DNA of 64,000 bases, from the NCBI GenBank assembly GCA_942486035.1, contig CALNXK010000123.1:1500001-1564000 (forward strand). Reading direction: 5' to 3'. The translations under genes were made by a program, and so were the position numbers. The notes beneath the pieces are model-generated. The model had not been told where the DNA came from. It did no database searches and saw only the letters and a program-made list of their open reading frames with translations. Positions 11,801 to 24,412 of the stretch are shown in pieces. Origin of the DNA: Porites lobata (Eukaryota > Cnidaria > Anthozoa > Scleractinia > Poritidae). The stretch's first letter is position 1. Each line of letters opens with the position of its first letter.

Positions 11801-14130
11801 GAACAAGCCACCAAACTGAATAAGGAGGCCAAAGGAGTGTTCTTGCAGAGTTCGTGCTTTGAATTATCACAATTTTAACACGGGCGCTAACACAGACAAC
11901 CCAAACTCTGTGGGAGTTCGTTGGACTTTGAATTTACAAGAGAATGTATGAAAATAAACAAAATACGTCCTACATTCCAATTTTAGACAAAAATAGATAT
12001 AAAAATGACTTACCTTGTGTCTGTGTTTTGTTATTTACTGTCTCTTCGCCTCTAGAACCATTTGGAAGCCGTTTTATTGACGTCTAAGATATTAAGTTGT
12101 ACCCAACAGTAAGAAAAATGGGAAGGTTGGGACTCTGAAGCCGACCGTTCCAGCTCGAAGCTCCATAAATCCCATATAAATGGTCCAAACTCGCCAAAAT
12201 TGCCGTCAAAGGATCTGTCGATAATTTGTCTTTCCCTTGTATGCTTCTGGAGTCTCAGATTTCATCACAACCGCTAGGGAAGCGCTTGATTTTAAACTTT
12301 TTCCATCAGAGTTTTCTTTCTCGGGATGCGTATGACCGGGCTCTTGGATGTGACGTAATGAACGGTCGCTCAAAGCTTACGTCACAGCAATTGGATGTGT
12401 TCCAATTTATATTGTTAAATGACCCTGCTCCAGGAGTCCTCAATTGCCATACGCAGTTCTTGCCCTGCGCCTTTTAAGAAAAAAATTCCCTGTGAACAAA
12501 TTATAGCATGTTGAGTATTTCACTCCCTTGAGAAATACGAAGACACAGTCATAAGAGGCAGTGTAGCCAAGTGGTTCTAAATCATCCCCAGTCTTCTTCG
12601 TAGCGCCCATGGTGAAAGGAGAGGAGAAGAACTGACTCTCGCCCTCGCTTTCTCCCTTCCCATCACAACTTGCGCACCACTAGGGAGAGATTCAATGAGA
12701 GGCGACTATACAGGCTCCCAGACAGCGGTGACAGCCGTGGTTCTTTTAATCTGCCTTAATTCCGTTTGTAGTATCCTGGTGATGTTTGGGAGAAGTCTAG
12801 TTACATATGTAGTAGAATAGATTATTCAAAATGGCGGCCACTCGATCAGTAAGGGGATTAGACAGACCAGGGCCAAGACATGTACCGCACGCCCTGAGTT
12901 AATGAGCTCGGACTTGTTTGACCTGAGATTAGGAAAATTTTAGGAACTTCTTACCGAACTTTTTTTTACCAAGGACAACGAAGATAGAGCCTAATCTCAG
13001 GCTAGGGTTTGATGGAACAAATTATTCAGAAGGAGGTTGGACAAGCAGGGACAAACTGGTTTTGCGCGGGATAAACGGGATATTGGAGTGATGAGTGGGA
13101 GAATACATCATTTTCAGTACAGTAATGGATGGAAACGAGGCTGGAGTGACCTTGTTTTGACTCTCGACCCTTTCTGCTTTCTTAAGTAAATCATGTTGTT
13201 CTTATGCTAACTGGTATTTTTCAAACGTAATTTCCATATGAAGCCGCAAAGAAGGTTTGTATCAAAATATGGTCAACTTCAGCTTTGCATTCACTTGATT
13301 ATAATTATAAAGTGGTGTATTGAATGACTTATATGTAGACAAAAATGTTACTCAGGTTATTGTTCACGTTTTTATTAATTTTTTTCTAAGATTTTATGTG
13401 GTAAATTGAAGGCTGCATAAACTAAACTACTCTCGACTTTAAGTCTAAATCGCCAAACAAATTGAACCGTCAAATTTATCTAAAAACATTTCTATATTTT
13501 GTTTGTGTTTCACAAGGATATAAACGGATACAAGAAAAAACCTGCTCGTACCTTTTCTTTTCATTTAAACAAGCATTCAAAGCCAAAAAGAAGCTAAAAG
13601 AAAAAACAATGAATTGCTACCTCGTTTGAAAACCCAGCGCACTAGGACACTTTTACATTAAACGAAGGGAAAAAGACTCAAGAAAAGTGATTCTTGATTT
13701 TGCTTCAAGTGAAACTCGCAAGCAGCCTTTGTCTTTCCGGTCGATATTAGCTCCAAAAGCCCTTTTCAGTGTCAGAAACCTAAGATCAATAATGAAAAAA
13801 AAAAAAAAAAAAAAAGGAAAGCATCCTATTTCCAATGTTATACCAAACAAGGCTTACAAGATAAAATATAAACACCAAGGGCTCGGTTCCTCAAAAGATC
13901 ATGGTTTGGTAACCCAGGATTAAGCTGAATTTTAAGCTAGGTTTTCTTGTCTAAGAACATGTAACTCAGGCATACAAAATACTCTTGGTCACTATAAGCA
14001 GTACATAGGAACGCAAAATACAAAAAAAGGAACAAAATTTTGATGATCAGTGGATTAGCTTCTCAGGAACCGGGCCAGATATTAATCCAAGAAAAGTACC
14101 AGTACACTAAGTATAGATCATAGGCATCAT
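8870..14130. other. Intergenic or intronic stretch without recognised genes
   Basis: The sequence is AT-rich, and all open frames are short and lack recognisable domains. A 19-base poly-A run sits at about 13,795-13,815. A weak palindrome (CTGAGATTAGG near 12,930 and CCTAATCTCAG near 12,992) is the only other structure seen. I found no RNA gene. Confidence 0.4.
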
Positions 14131-14140
14131 AATACTGCTA

Positions 14141-14380
14141 CAGAGGAACCTCGATTTAACGGAGTGCCAAGGGACTGGGAAAATTTATTCGTTATATCGT
14201 GGGTTGGTTATATCGAAAACCTCGATTTAACAAATTTTTGAGAAAACAAGCAAAATGTTCGTTATATCGAGGTTCTGTTCTATACATTTTATTGTAATTT
14301 TGGTCGGGCTGAAAAAAAAAATTAGGTCGTTATACCGAGGACTTTGTCATATAGAGGTTCGATAAGTCGAGGTTCCACTG
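14141..14380. mobile_element. pogo/Tigger-like MITE (TA target duplication)
   Basis: The 240-bp element begins CAGAGGAACCTCGATTTAAC and ends with the inverted GTCGAGGTTCCACTG. It is flanked on both sides by TA (14,139-14,140 and 14,381-14,382). Internal repeats of CGTTATATCGAGGTT are typical of pogo-type termini. There is no transposase, so it is non-autonomous. Confidence 0.75.
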
Positions 14381-14674
14381 TACTAGAACCTCTCAGGGTT
14401 TTGTTTCTTGTGCAGTTAGGGCTATTTTAAATATACAATGAAAACGAAGTAGATTCTGGCTGTAAAAAAACAATTTAAAAAAAAATCAGCGATATAACGA
14501 TTTAACCTGTTTCCTCTTCTGCTGTAATCTGCACGCTACTGAAGAGCCAAACTTTACAAGTATTGTGCTCATTATTACTATTATTTTTTTATAATCTGAC
14601 TTGATTTGAATAAAATAAAAAGTATTTTAGCCACTCCTGGATTTGTAGTCCCTTATCAAATTTAAATTTCCACT

Positions 14675-14680
14675 TTTATT
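14675..14680 (-). terminator. Polyadenylation signal AATAAA of the large receptor gene
   Basis: A canonical AATAAA on the minus strand lies 134 bases after the stop codon of the receptor gene. It would give a short 3' UTR. The assignment rests on position and motif only. Confidence 0.5.
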
Positions 14681-14813
14681 TAGATATATACAAGATTTGT
14701 TAGGGCTATGAACCCCGAACCTACACACCTATCATCGAATTACAACAACATCTTTCGTAACTACCCTATCCAACAGCTTATGCATTAGAACTCTGCATAA
14801 GCACATGTGGTTC

Positions 14814-14895
14814 TTATTCGTCCAAGCCAAGATAGGCTTCATTAGTAAATTCACGTGGACGACTTTCCGAGTCTGGGTGTTGTCTTCTTTTCCTT
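14814..14895 (-). CDS. Receptor exon 27: short cytoplasmic tail and stop
   Basis: The acceptor TTTTTGTAG completes an Ile codon and is followed by RKRRQHPDS, a basic stop-transfer cluster. After a polar stretch the tail ends EFTNEAYLGLDE and TAA (14,814-14,816). It has 26 residues. YLGL fits the YxxPhi motif that AP-2 adaptors read for clathrin uptake. The exon was chosen because it is the only downstream frame found that matches phase 2 and directly supplies a basic stop-transfer sequence. Confidence 0.82.
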
Positions 14896-17731
14896 CTACA
14901 AAAAGAGAATGAATAAAGAATTGCAGAAAAGTAGGATTAGTTATTTGTAAGCTGTATGCCGCTATTTTAATTGAGATTCTTGACTTCTTTCGTCCATATT
15001 TTCTCACATGGGTAACGGGGTGGTCAACCGATTTCTCAGCCATTTTGTTTTCTAAAGCCAAAAAAATTTAAAAGTTATTATTATTATCATTATCATTATT
15101 ACTATATTAAAGACGACAGTTAGACTTTGTTGACTCAGATCTTCAGATCAAAAATATTAGAGCCTGCCCGAATTAATTAATTAATTAATATTATTATTTT
15201 TTTAATTTTTTTTAAACAAGTTTTTTAAAGAATTAGGAATTTAGGAGTACGAAATTTTATTCTTTTTTAACTTGTTTCTTTTTAATATCAGAGACGGGTG
15301 TTTCTCCTTTGTAATGACTTAATTTAAAACTCCGGACCGCCTGCAAGAGTTAGTGATCGCATCTGAGCCGCAAGGAATGTATTTGCGAAATCGTTATTGA
15401 CACAGTGATCGCATTTTTTTGTGACTTATTTAATTCTTAATGTTATATAGTACTTAATTCTTACTTCATATATTTCTGTAAATTATGTGCATATTTTTGA
15501 AGTTGAAATAGTTATTATTATTTTTCCTTACAATTAGTATTATTACTACTATCATTATTTTAAACAAGCTTTATTTCGTTTAGTATTAATAGTATTTTGA
15601 ACCCGAAATCTCTTTAATTTCACGAACAATATTTCCCTTTTTTCCTTCTTTCTTGCCACTGACGTCAAGTTATCAGTGTAATAATAACTACTTCCTAGTT
15701 TACCCGTAAAACCTCCACCCATCTTCCCAATTTGACCGCTACAAGGCTTGAAATCACGGCGTTTTTCCAGGCCTTCTCGGTCAATTCACTTTGGTGACGT
15801 ATCCCAGGCGAAGAGGGGGGAAATTAACTTCTTCGTTCGGCCCATGTAACAAGAAGCGCATTGGCCGTGGGGAAATTAAAATGAAGAGGCCTTGGACTCT
15901 GAGGTAAGCTTGAAATGTGTGAGATTTGAGACTAAAATAACAAAAAAACTTTTATCTGTCAACTTACATGATGAAAATTCCGCAAAGTACCAGCACAATA
16001 ACCACAACTAACCCGCCAGCTATTAGTGCAATGACAACATGATTGGAAAAAGCGCTTTGCTCTTTGGAGCTAGTCTTGGGTAGATCTAAGAAGAGGAAAA
16101 TAAACAAAAATCTTCAATCGACGTTAATACTACTGACCACTGAATTTGCAAAACCAACTGTTTAACCTTAAAGTGACACTATACAGTACAGAAATGAGAA
16201 GACAACCATCTTTTCCATATGGCGTTGTTGACACGTGATGACGGGTTGAGAGTTTAGAGACAATGAAAACATCCTACATCCTCATCCTCCTGCTTTGTAT
16301 TTATACACCAATAACTTACATTTCCTGCTTCCAATTAAGAAATGGTAAACGTTGCAGCTGTGCAACTATGGAGTTATGGATGCACGCGGGAGGTTGCTAA
16401 GCACGAAAGAAGCGTATCGCCGAGTGCGACTCTAGCTTCTTGAGTGTTTAACAAACCTCTCAAGTGCATCCATAACTCCATGGTTGCACAGCTGCAACGT
16501 TTACCATTTCTTTTATAACATAATCAAAACATTATTTTCCATTTGCCTTCGGTTGAGTCATCGGTACGAGTTCATGTATGCTGCCATCTGCCCGCGCGTA
16601 AACAAATCATGTTCTATGTTTTTCAGCAACTTGCCTTTGAGTTTTTCTTTCGCTGAATCAACCGTTCTCCGTCTTCAGGTAAATTGAAAAACGTTTTTCG
16701 TTGTTATTCTGAATGGCATCTGTCTACTTGCTCTTAATATTGAAGGAAAACTATACATGTAGCTGCAACTATAAACACCAACTAAAAAGACTCTAAAAAA
16801 TAAGCTAAAATTAAATAAATGAAATAATTATCAAGCTTATTTATGCGACAATTTTTGAAATAAACGTAAAGTAGAGATGAGAAAATGTGACTGTAATTCC
16901 TTTAGAATAACAGGTAGCACTAATTTTAAAAAGAAATTAACTAGCTTTGTATCGAAATCTGTCTGGGGAAATCCAGCTATGAAAGTGAAAGTTGCAACTG
17001 AAATTGGCCGGCACACAGCCGGCGCTGAAGCTGTTGTTTTTCGACCGTTCTCTGAACGACTGTTACACAGAAGTTATTTTTTGAAAAATTTATTTGAAAA
17101 CCCAAATGTTTCTGTACTCAAATGTAATTGGCTTTTTCCAGCGTAATGTGCCCGTTTAAACTCAACTAAAATTTTTCATCGATGCAATGAAAACTTCACA
17201 ACAAAGCTTTCTCGAATTTGAGCGTGTTTCCTCAAATATTTGCTTCAATTTAGCATCAGCTTGACCAAAAAGTCAATAACACAATGCTAATTGATAAATT
17301 TACATTTCAAACAGACTTTCTCTTCTATAAAAAACACACAAAATGTACCTTAAATCTTTGCTCGCTCGATTTTCCTTCAGCCGATTCTAGCCGCGAGGAA
17401 AACAGTGATTGATTCATCCAGGGCAAATTTGTCGCTTGATCTTTTGTCTCTTTTCCTTCAAAACGACAGCTTAGTATTTTCTTCATCTTTCACTTTTCAT
17501 CTGTACATTTCATCGGTGTATTTTACTGTCAGGAGGGGAGATTTGTGGAATTTACCTAAATTTTACCGCGCTAGCTCAGTTTCTTGGCGTGCACCCACGG
17601 GCAAATGGTAGTGGCTTTTTGTTATGTTATAAATAAAATTTTTAGGTCATTTGGATCCGAGGACAGTTTCTCGGAAAGCTTAAATATGAATATAAAGGAC
17701 ACATGAGACCAAATATCTTGCGAAAAGGTAA

Positions 17732-17783
<52 letters not shown>

Positions 17784-20700
17784 CATTCAAATACCACGTA
17801 CACCTATGTTTAAAAATGTTTAAAATAATCAGGCCTTTATTAGCTACGTAAAGTTTTATATTTTCACTGAGATTGTAATATAATTCAATCGAACAGTTAT
17901 TCACGTGAAAAAGTTACTTAATACCATTCCAATTAAGGTAATCTAATTTAAAGATAATAGCAAATAGAGCCTCAACCTTGACAGTCTTGCAATTTCTTTG
18001 ATGCTTGCTGACCGGAAGTTGATGTTCCGGAGGGGCATGATTTACAGGAAGTCTGGGCCTCTTGATCCTGATATTGATTTACTTCGCATGCTTGACAGCT
18101 TGTGCCATCGAAAAAGTATCCAATGGGACAGTTAACTGGTTTTTAAGATAAAGAAAGTCAATGTCATTATTACTTACTTCGACCATAAAACATAGCGACA
18201 CAGTCTTTATTAAATGCTTCCAATCTACTAGAAAAGAAAACTTAACTGGTTATTTGCAATGGGTCAAGCTTCGTAAAAATTCCCTGCCTAATTATCAATT
18301 ACATTCAAAGTACGCAGGTCATTCCTCCTTTTCGTTAGAAATTAACTTAACTAACTGTGGACAGACTATATTGATAGAATCAAACTTCCCATTTAGAGCT
18401 CTCGGGAATATTTTGTTGGCCAGGAATTCTAGGGACGAAATTTTGGGATTCGCCGGAAAAGATTTCGTACGAGGCGTTAAATGCTGCGGCCGAAACATAA
18501 TAATAAACTCAGTACCCGATTAATCGAATTGAAAAAGGTCAATTATTGGGCCGGTCCTCCTTACCACACATAACTCCACTCTGAACTTGCCCCTCTTCAC
18601 AAACCAGACGAGAGAGCTGAATCTGCGGAGGTTTTGAAGGATCTGTACGTATAACGATTCCACCGACATTCAAAGTCATATCGACTTTGTTCAGAACATT
18701 TAGTACTTCCTTCGAAATTTGCACAGATGTCTGGTTTATATCCACAGATGTGTTGAGATTGTTAGGTAAGGGAATTTGCAGCGAAAAGCTAACAGTCATA
18801 GGAATGGTCGTCGTATTCTGGTTACTAGTCGTATCTGATCTTTTTCGACGAGTTGTAACGCCACATTCGACCTTGACGTTTTGAACATTACACTGAGAGA
18901 CGTCACTACAAGCTCCAGCATGACCAAACGTTGTTCTCATTAAAACTTCTATGAAGTTCCTTGCGATCTCCTCTCTCATTTCTTCTCCGCCGCAATTGTC
19001 AGTGAGATAGTGGTATTGTCCGTTCCACAAAGCACTTTTGGGTATGTGTGTCTCTATTATGGAGAAAAAGAATTAAAAAAATTAATAGGTTACGATGCAA
19101 CAAACTTAATGAGGTGGGGCACCCAAGTGATCATTAACTGTCCAACTTTTCGAATGTCTTTGGTTACCCTTGTTGAGTAAACCGATATTCATATGTTAAT
19201 TGTTTACCTGTAACGTAGGCGCCTTTATGGAAAGTAAATACTGCGTTTAAGCTAGGTTCCTTGATTTTAGTAGACATTAAGCCCATCAGTTTTGCGATAA
19301 GGCTAAAGTTACAAGATGATATTGTTTCACGTTGATCGTTTTTGTCCTTACAAGGCAAGAAAAGATCAAAAGTAACAATACAAAAAAACACCTATTGTTC
19401 TCAAATTCAGGTCGCTTTTCTTGATATATACGGTTAAGATTAAAAAAGGCAACTCTTTCTTAAAGGACGCTTCTATCAGACGAACATCTCTCTATAATAG
19501 GACACCAGGGGTGCTCACCATTTACAAAAACCACTTTAAACAGAAAATTATAAAATTTTACATTATGGGAAAACGATCCGCTACAAAGTATATCCATATC
19601 GGCTGAAAACCCTAAAAAGAGTGGAAAAATCGCATCGCATCAAAACATAGGCCATATTTTTTGGAGCTCCCCAAAACGGAATGGCGCGCAAAAGTAGATT
19701 TTTCAAAGGGATCGGTATTTCCGGCTTTCCCTATGTAAATGTTAAGTACCCCTAAAGTTGATCCCTGCTGTTGTCCAGTCTCCGGTCACAACGGTCAAGT
19801 TTATCTTAAAGAGAGTTGACTCTTCAAATGCATTTCCTTACTTGAGCAATCAGGAAGGGACGGTTTCTTCCCTTTGTTTTTTCTTGCGTGAAACCATTCT
19901 CCAGTGGTAGGGCTACAGATATATACGGGACGTGGTTGGTTCGCAAATCCATATCCGTTATTACAATGCACCGAGCACGTAAGTCCAGCCATCCACGTTT
20001 CACACGCTTTGGCTCCATTCTTAGGTGGCGCAAGCTCTTCACATGGTGAATCTTTTGTAATAAATAATGGAAATTATAATTAGTTAATGATATGACTGAT
20101 ATCATTCGTTAGTTTTAGAGAAAAGTGTAATGTATCAACTGGTCTCTCTTTTGAGTGAGCTATATATGTAGATGTGCAGTGCCAAAAAGTATGCTCAATT
20201 AGCTTTATTGGGCTTAAATTATTTTTCTCTTAAATGGGATAAGGTAAGTCCCACTGGACTGGAACCGACGTGTAGAATTAGGAAGAGCTCATAAGAGACG
20301 CAACATTAATAATTGAAGAACTTCTTAAATGTGGACGCAAACCAAATTATTTGCTAGGTAGATGGAATCATGTATCAGAGTGTACGGGCTTTTAAGGTCA
20401 GGTTTGGATCGAGTAGTTTATGGAATTTCGGTATAGGTTTTAAACGACGAAGAAAATGTTACACTTCGGTCAAAAATAAATACAAGGTTTTCCAAAAACA
20501 CACAGCGTACTACGCGGATTTTCTGGAAATATCATCCCCTCCCCCTCCCACCTAAGCTATAGCTGCTCCTTGAAAATTACTGCATAAGCATTACCTACCA
20601 GCTATAGTGAAAAGGAATCTACACTGCGCAGCATTTCCTGCTTTGTCGAGTGCCTTGTAAGTGACGTTATAGTCTCCCCATGTCACCTCGCTTCCATTTT

Positions 20701-23700
20701 GAATATTTGTTGAGAAGAGCTCCACACCCACGTTATCTGAGACATTAACTGACGGCAGGACGAGCTTCTGCCATCTGGCTGTTGATATAATCTTGATATC
20801 ACCAGGACAGAGAACAATCTTGGGGGGTTCTACATCTGTTCATGTAAATACATAACGTTTGGACAATACAATCAACTCTTAACAAATCTCCCCTGCAATG
20901 GAATCTCAGAGGTGGAGCCAGAATATTTTGTTAATCAAACATGACGACATGTTTTCACATGACGTGACGTCCGCCATATTGGTTTCCTTGTAAGGTGTTA
21001 AAACAGATTTGTCCAGATTTTGTCACGTCCAGTGAGAGGCAACTCGCATCGCAAGTTTCATTGTTAAGCTACAAGATGAAAGTTGGTGATCATTTTAAAA
21101 AGGAATTCTCCCGTAAGACATTTATATTCATAAGAGTTCGGACCCCTCCGACTAGACCAAGGGCATGGTTTTTTCTCCATCTATTATAGACCCTTAGACC
21201 ACAAAGATAGAAAAAAAAGTGTGAACCAAAAAAACCAAAACAAAACAGCAACAACAAGTTTTCCCAACATGAAACTTAACCTTGTTTTAAGGAGTATCAC
21301 AAATTTTATTTTATAAGGGGCAAAATGTGTTTAACTAAGTTCACCTTTAACTCGAATGGAGAAAACACAGTCCACTTTAAGCCCTTCCGAATCAGTGACA
21401 TCGTATCTGATTAAGTTTGTGCCAACATTCATTCGCTGTGGAGGAAGTAGGCCACTAAGATTCAAGGGTCCTTTAGAGTTGTCGGTTGGAACTGGAACCT
21501 GCCACGTGACTATTGCGTATGATTTCCCAGCGGCTGTGGGAGTCTCCATGTTAGGTGGGCATTGAATGCTGGGAGGTTGCATATCTGTTAAAAGAGCAAT
21601 TTTTCGTTTTTCTGTTGTAGTTACGTATTTAGAAATAAGTATAGGTAATAGCATGATTTGTAGTGATATTTGGCATAAATACCACTCGTGATATTTCGAA
21701 ATGTTATACTTAATTTTACGAGCCGTTAGGCGAGTGAAATTTGAGACAATTTTGAAATATCACGAGTGGTATTTAAGCCAAATATCAGGTACAAATCAAT
21801 CATGCTATTATTTATTTATACTACTACCCGCAAAGGTTTTGTAATTTTCACATGCAGGTATTTCAAATTAAGCTGAAATACCACTGCTCTAGGCCAATCA
21901 AATTGCAGAAATTTCTCATGTAGTAGTATAAAAGCCAAACTACATAGTTATTTTCACAGATTGGGAAAAAACGTTTGTTCAAGTGTATCAGTACGCTAAG
22001 TACTTGTGCCAGTGCAACCTGAGGTTCAAGCAGTAAAGCAAAGGAGATACTCCAAGATTCTACATTTAAAGAAGTCCAATTTTAAGTCATTATCAGCAGC
22101 ACTTTTGGTACTTACCTTTACAGGTAATATTGCTAATGTTTCCACTCCAAGAGCCATTTGCAAGGCAAGATACTTGCGTGGGACCCTCAAGTTGATACCC
22201 GTTTGAGACATCACATTGTAGAAAACAACGGGTCTTATAACTTACTCCCCCAGAAAGACTGCAGGGAGCGGGGCTGATTTTTCCGTTGGCCAGAGCTTTG
22301 ATGGAAGGGCACTTAACAACTAGATAGAAAATAATTCCAAGAAATATGTTTAATCACATTGGCCGTTTTTATACTAAGGACGCATTACCCGTCTGGACGA
22401 GCTTAGGCAAACTTTTTGTAGTTCGTCTGGTTATGTGTCTCTAGTATAAAGAAGAGCACAAGACGCATTATGCGTCCAGAGGAACTACCTTTCGTAGTAC
22501 GTCGTTCAAGACGTATTTCGAAGGAAAGTTCGCCCAGACGCATAATGCATCTTGTGCTTGTCTTTATACTTAAGACGCATAACCAATCGAACTACAAAAA
22601 ATTTGCCCAAGTTCGTCCAGACGGGTAATGCGTCTATGGCCGTTTTTATACTTAGGACGATGTCACTGATTGACGGATAATGCGTCGTCTAGTATAAAAA
22701 CGGCCATTACCACGCTTTTTGCCGTTTATTGTACCAAAATAGAAGCCAACGAACTAAAGAAGGGAATTCGACTAAAGAAGTGTTTCTTTGTTTTATTCAT
22801 TTTATCATAATGTTAGTTTCTGTATGAAAAAATGAAAGAGCTAGAATATAACACTGACAGTTAGGAAAAAAGCCTCGGTTTCAGGAATACGATCAGAAAT
22901 TTATTTGTGACTTGGTTTTTTAGATCAGTTTACTCTACCAGCTCTCAGCGAGGCCAGGAGGAGGGCGGCTGGAAAGGAAGTGTTTGTGATGGTTCGTCTA
23001 CACACTTAGAATACTCAATGGCAATCAAAAAACATTTTTAAAAATTGTTGTTACTGTTCAAATGTTACACAAAGATTAACTTGCACCATGGCGCCTTATC
23101 ATCGGCGTAAATTAATGCATCAACAACTGAGTTCGTTTAGGAACCGTTATCAGTTGTCAAAGTAAAGTATGAGTTGCAATTAATTTATAGCAAAGGATAT
23201 GCTGTGTCTGACTCGTCCCCAGTGGTCTACGCGTGACGCGCGCGGTGGGAGCAGGGGGTAATGGGAAGGGAGAAGACGTGACTGGAGGACTCTCTCTCTC
23301 TCGTTTTCCTCCTTCACATCACACCCCGCGCGCCACGAGGAGAGGTTGTGATAGATGACTGGGGACGAGTCAGATGCTGTGCTTTCTTAAGGTTCTTACT
23401 TTCACAGGTAGTTGTATTGCCTGACCAAGTACCATTTGCTTCACATGACCGCATTCGTGAGCCAGCCTGTCGATGTCCCTCGTTACAAGCGATAATAGCT
23501 TGAGAACCGTAGGCAGATCCACATGAAAGAGAAGTTATGGCGCCATATAATGGCGGTTGAAGGACCGGGCACGACCTTTCTGCGAAAATGAAAACAAAAT
23601 ACTTTAAACATATAGCTTATTAATGTATGTTGCAGGTACCTTACTCAGAGGTTGAATGCAGCACAGACTTGGAGACATTGTCCCAAGAGGAACGATGAGA

Positions 23701-24380
23701 TATGGATTGAGTGTTGTATAACGCTTCTTAGATCAGCCTTAAATATTTTATATAAAGATCTTTGACCAAGTAAGGACTTTATAAACACATTCCATCAATT
23801 ACTACGTCTTTACAAGACCGTAAACTCGATTTCTGTGGGCATCTCTATGGACATAAGTACTAAATTGGAACAATACGCTTCAATGGAATTCATTTCTGTA
23901 AGAGGTTTGAACCGTGAACGGTTTGAGCCCAGGAGTCATTTCATAAGTATGGGGTCATTTCAGCAGGAGGACATGTTACATTCCCGGGTTTTGCCCTTTT
24001 ATTCTTGGATTCCTCCCTCTAGCCCTCTTTAGATCGCAAAATACTAAGCATTAATGCGTAATTCTCCCCTATTTATCCGGCATTCCGATGTTTTAAAACT
24101 CTTCCTACTGCTCTTTCCTCTCCCGCTTTCCGTATCCCTCCTGGCCTTATTCTCCCGATATCCCGCCTTCTTGCCCTCCCCACATTTCCCGGAAAGGTGA
24201 TATTGATGTTGCCATGCAATCCCTTACACACTATAGAATATTTAAATATTTTGTTTGAGCTTGTCAGTGACCTGCTGTAGGGATCTTTATCGTCCATGAC
24301 GGAGTAGTGTAGGCGGTGAGTGCGTTTGTGTAAGATAGGAGTCATAAGCAATTGAGGCAACTAAATATCGATAAATGGCA

Positions 24381-24412
<32 letters not shown>

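Noticed and set aside
15001..15061. Alternative terminal exon for the receptor (frame starting ENKMAEKSVDH)
   Set aside because: The splice phase from exon 26 would give a stop after four residues. The exon at 14,814-14,895 fits phase and supplies the basic stop-transfer sequence.
18161..18523. 120-codon plus-strand open frame in intron 24
   Set aside because: It shows no recognisable domain or clear repeat identity and is antisense inside an intron; not enough to call a gene.
19207..19391. Possible extra receptor exon between exons 23 and 24 with a good ACAG|GTAAAC donor
   Set aside because: No acceptor leaves the required two bases in that frame, and exons 23 and 24 already join in phase. 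It is probably a chance frame.
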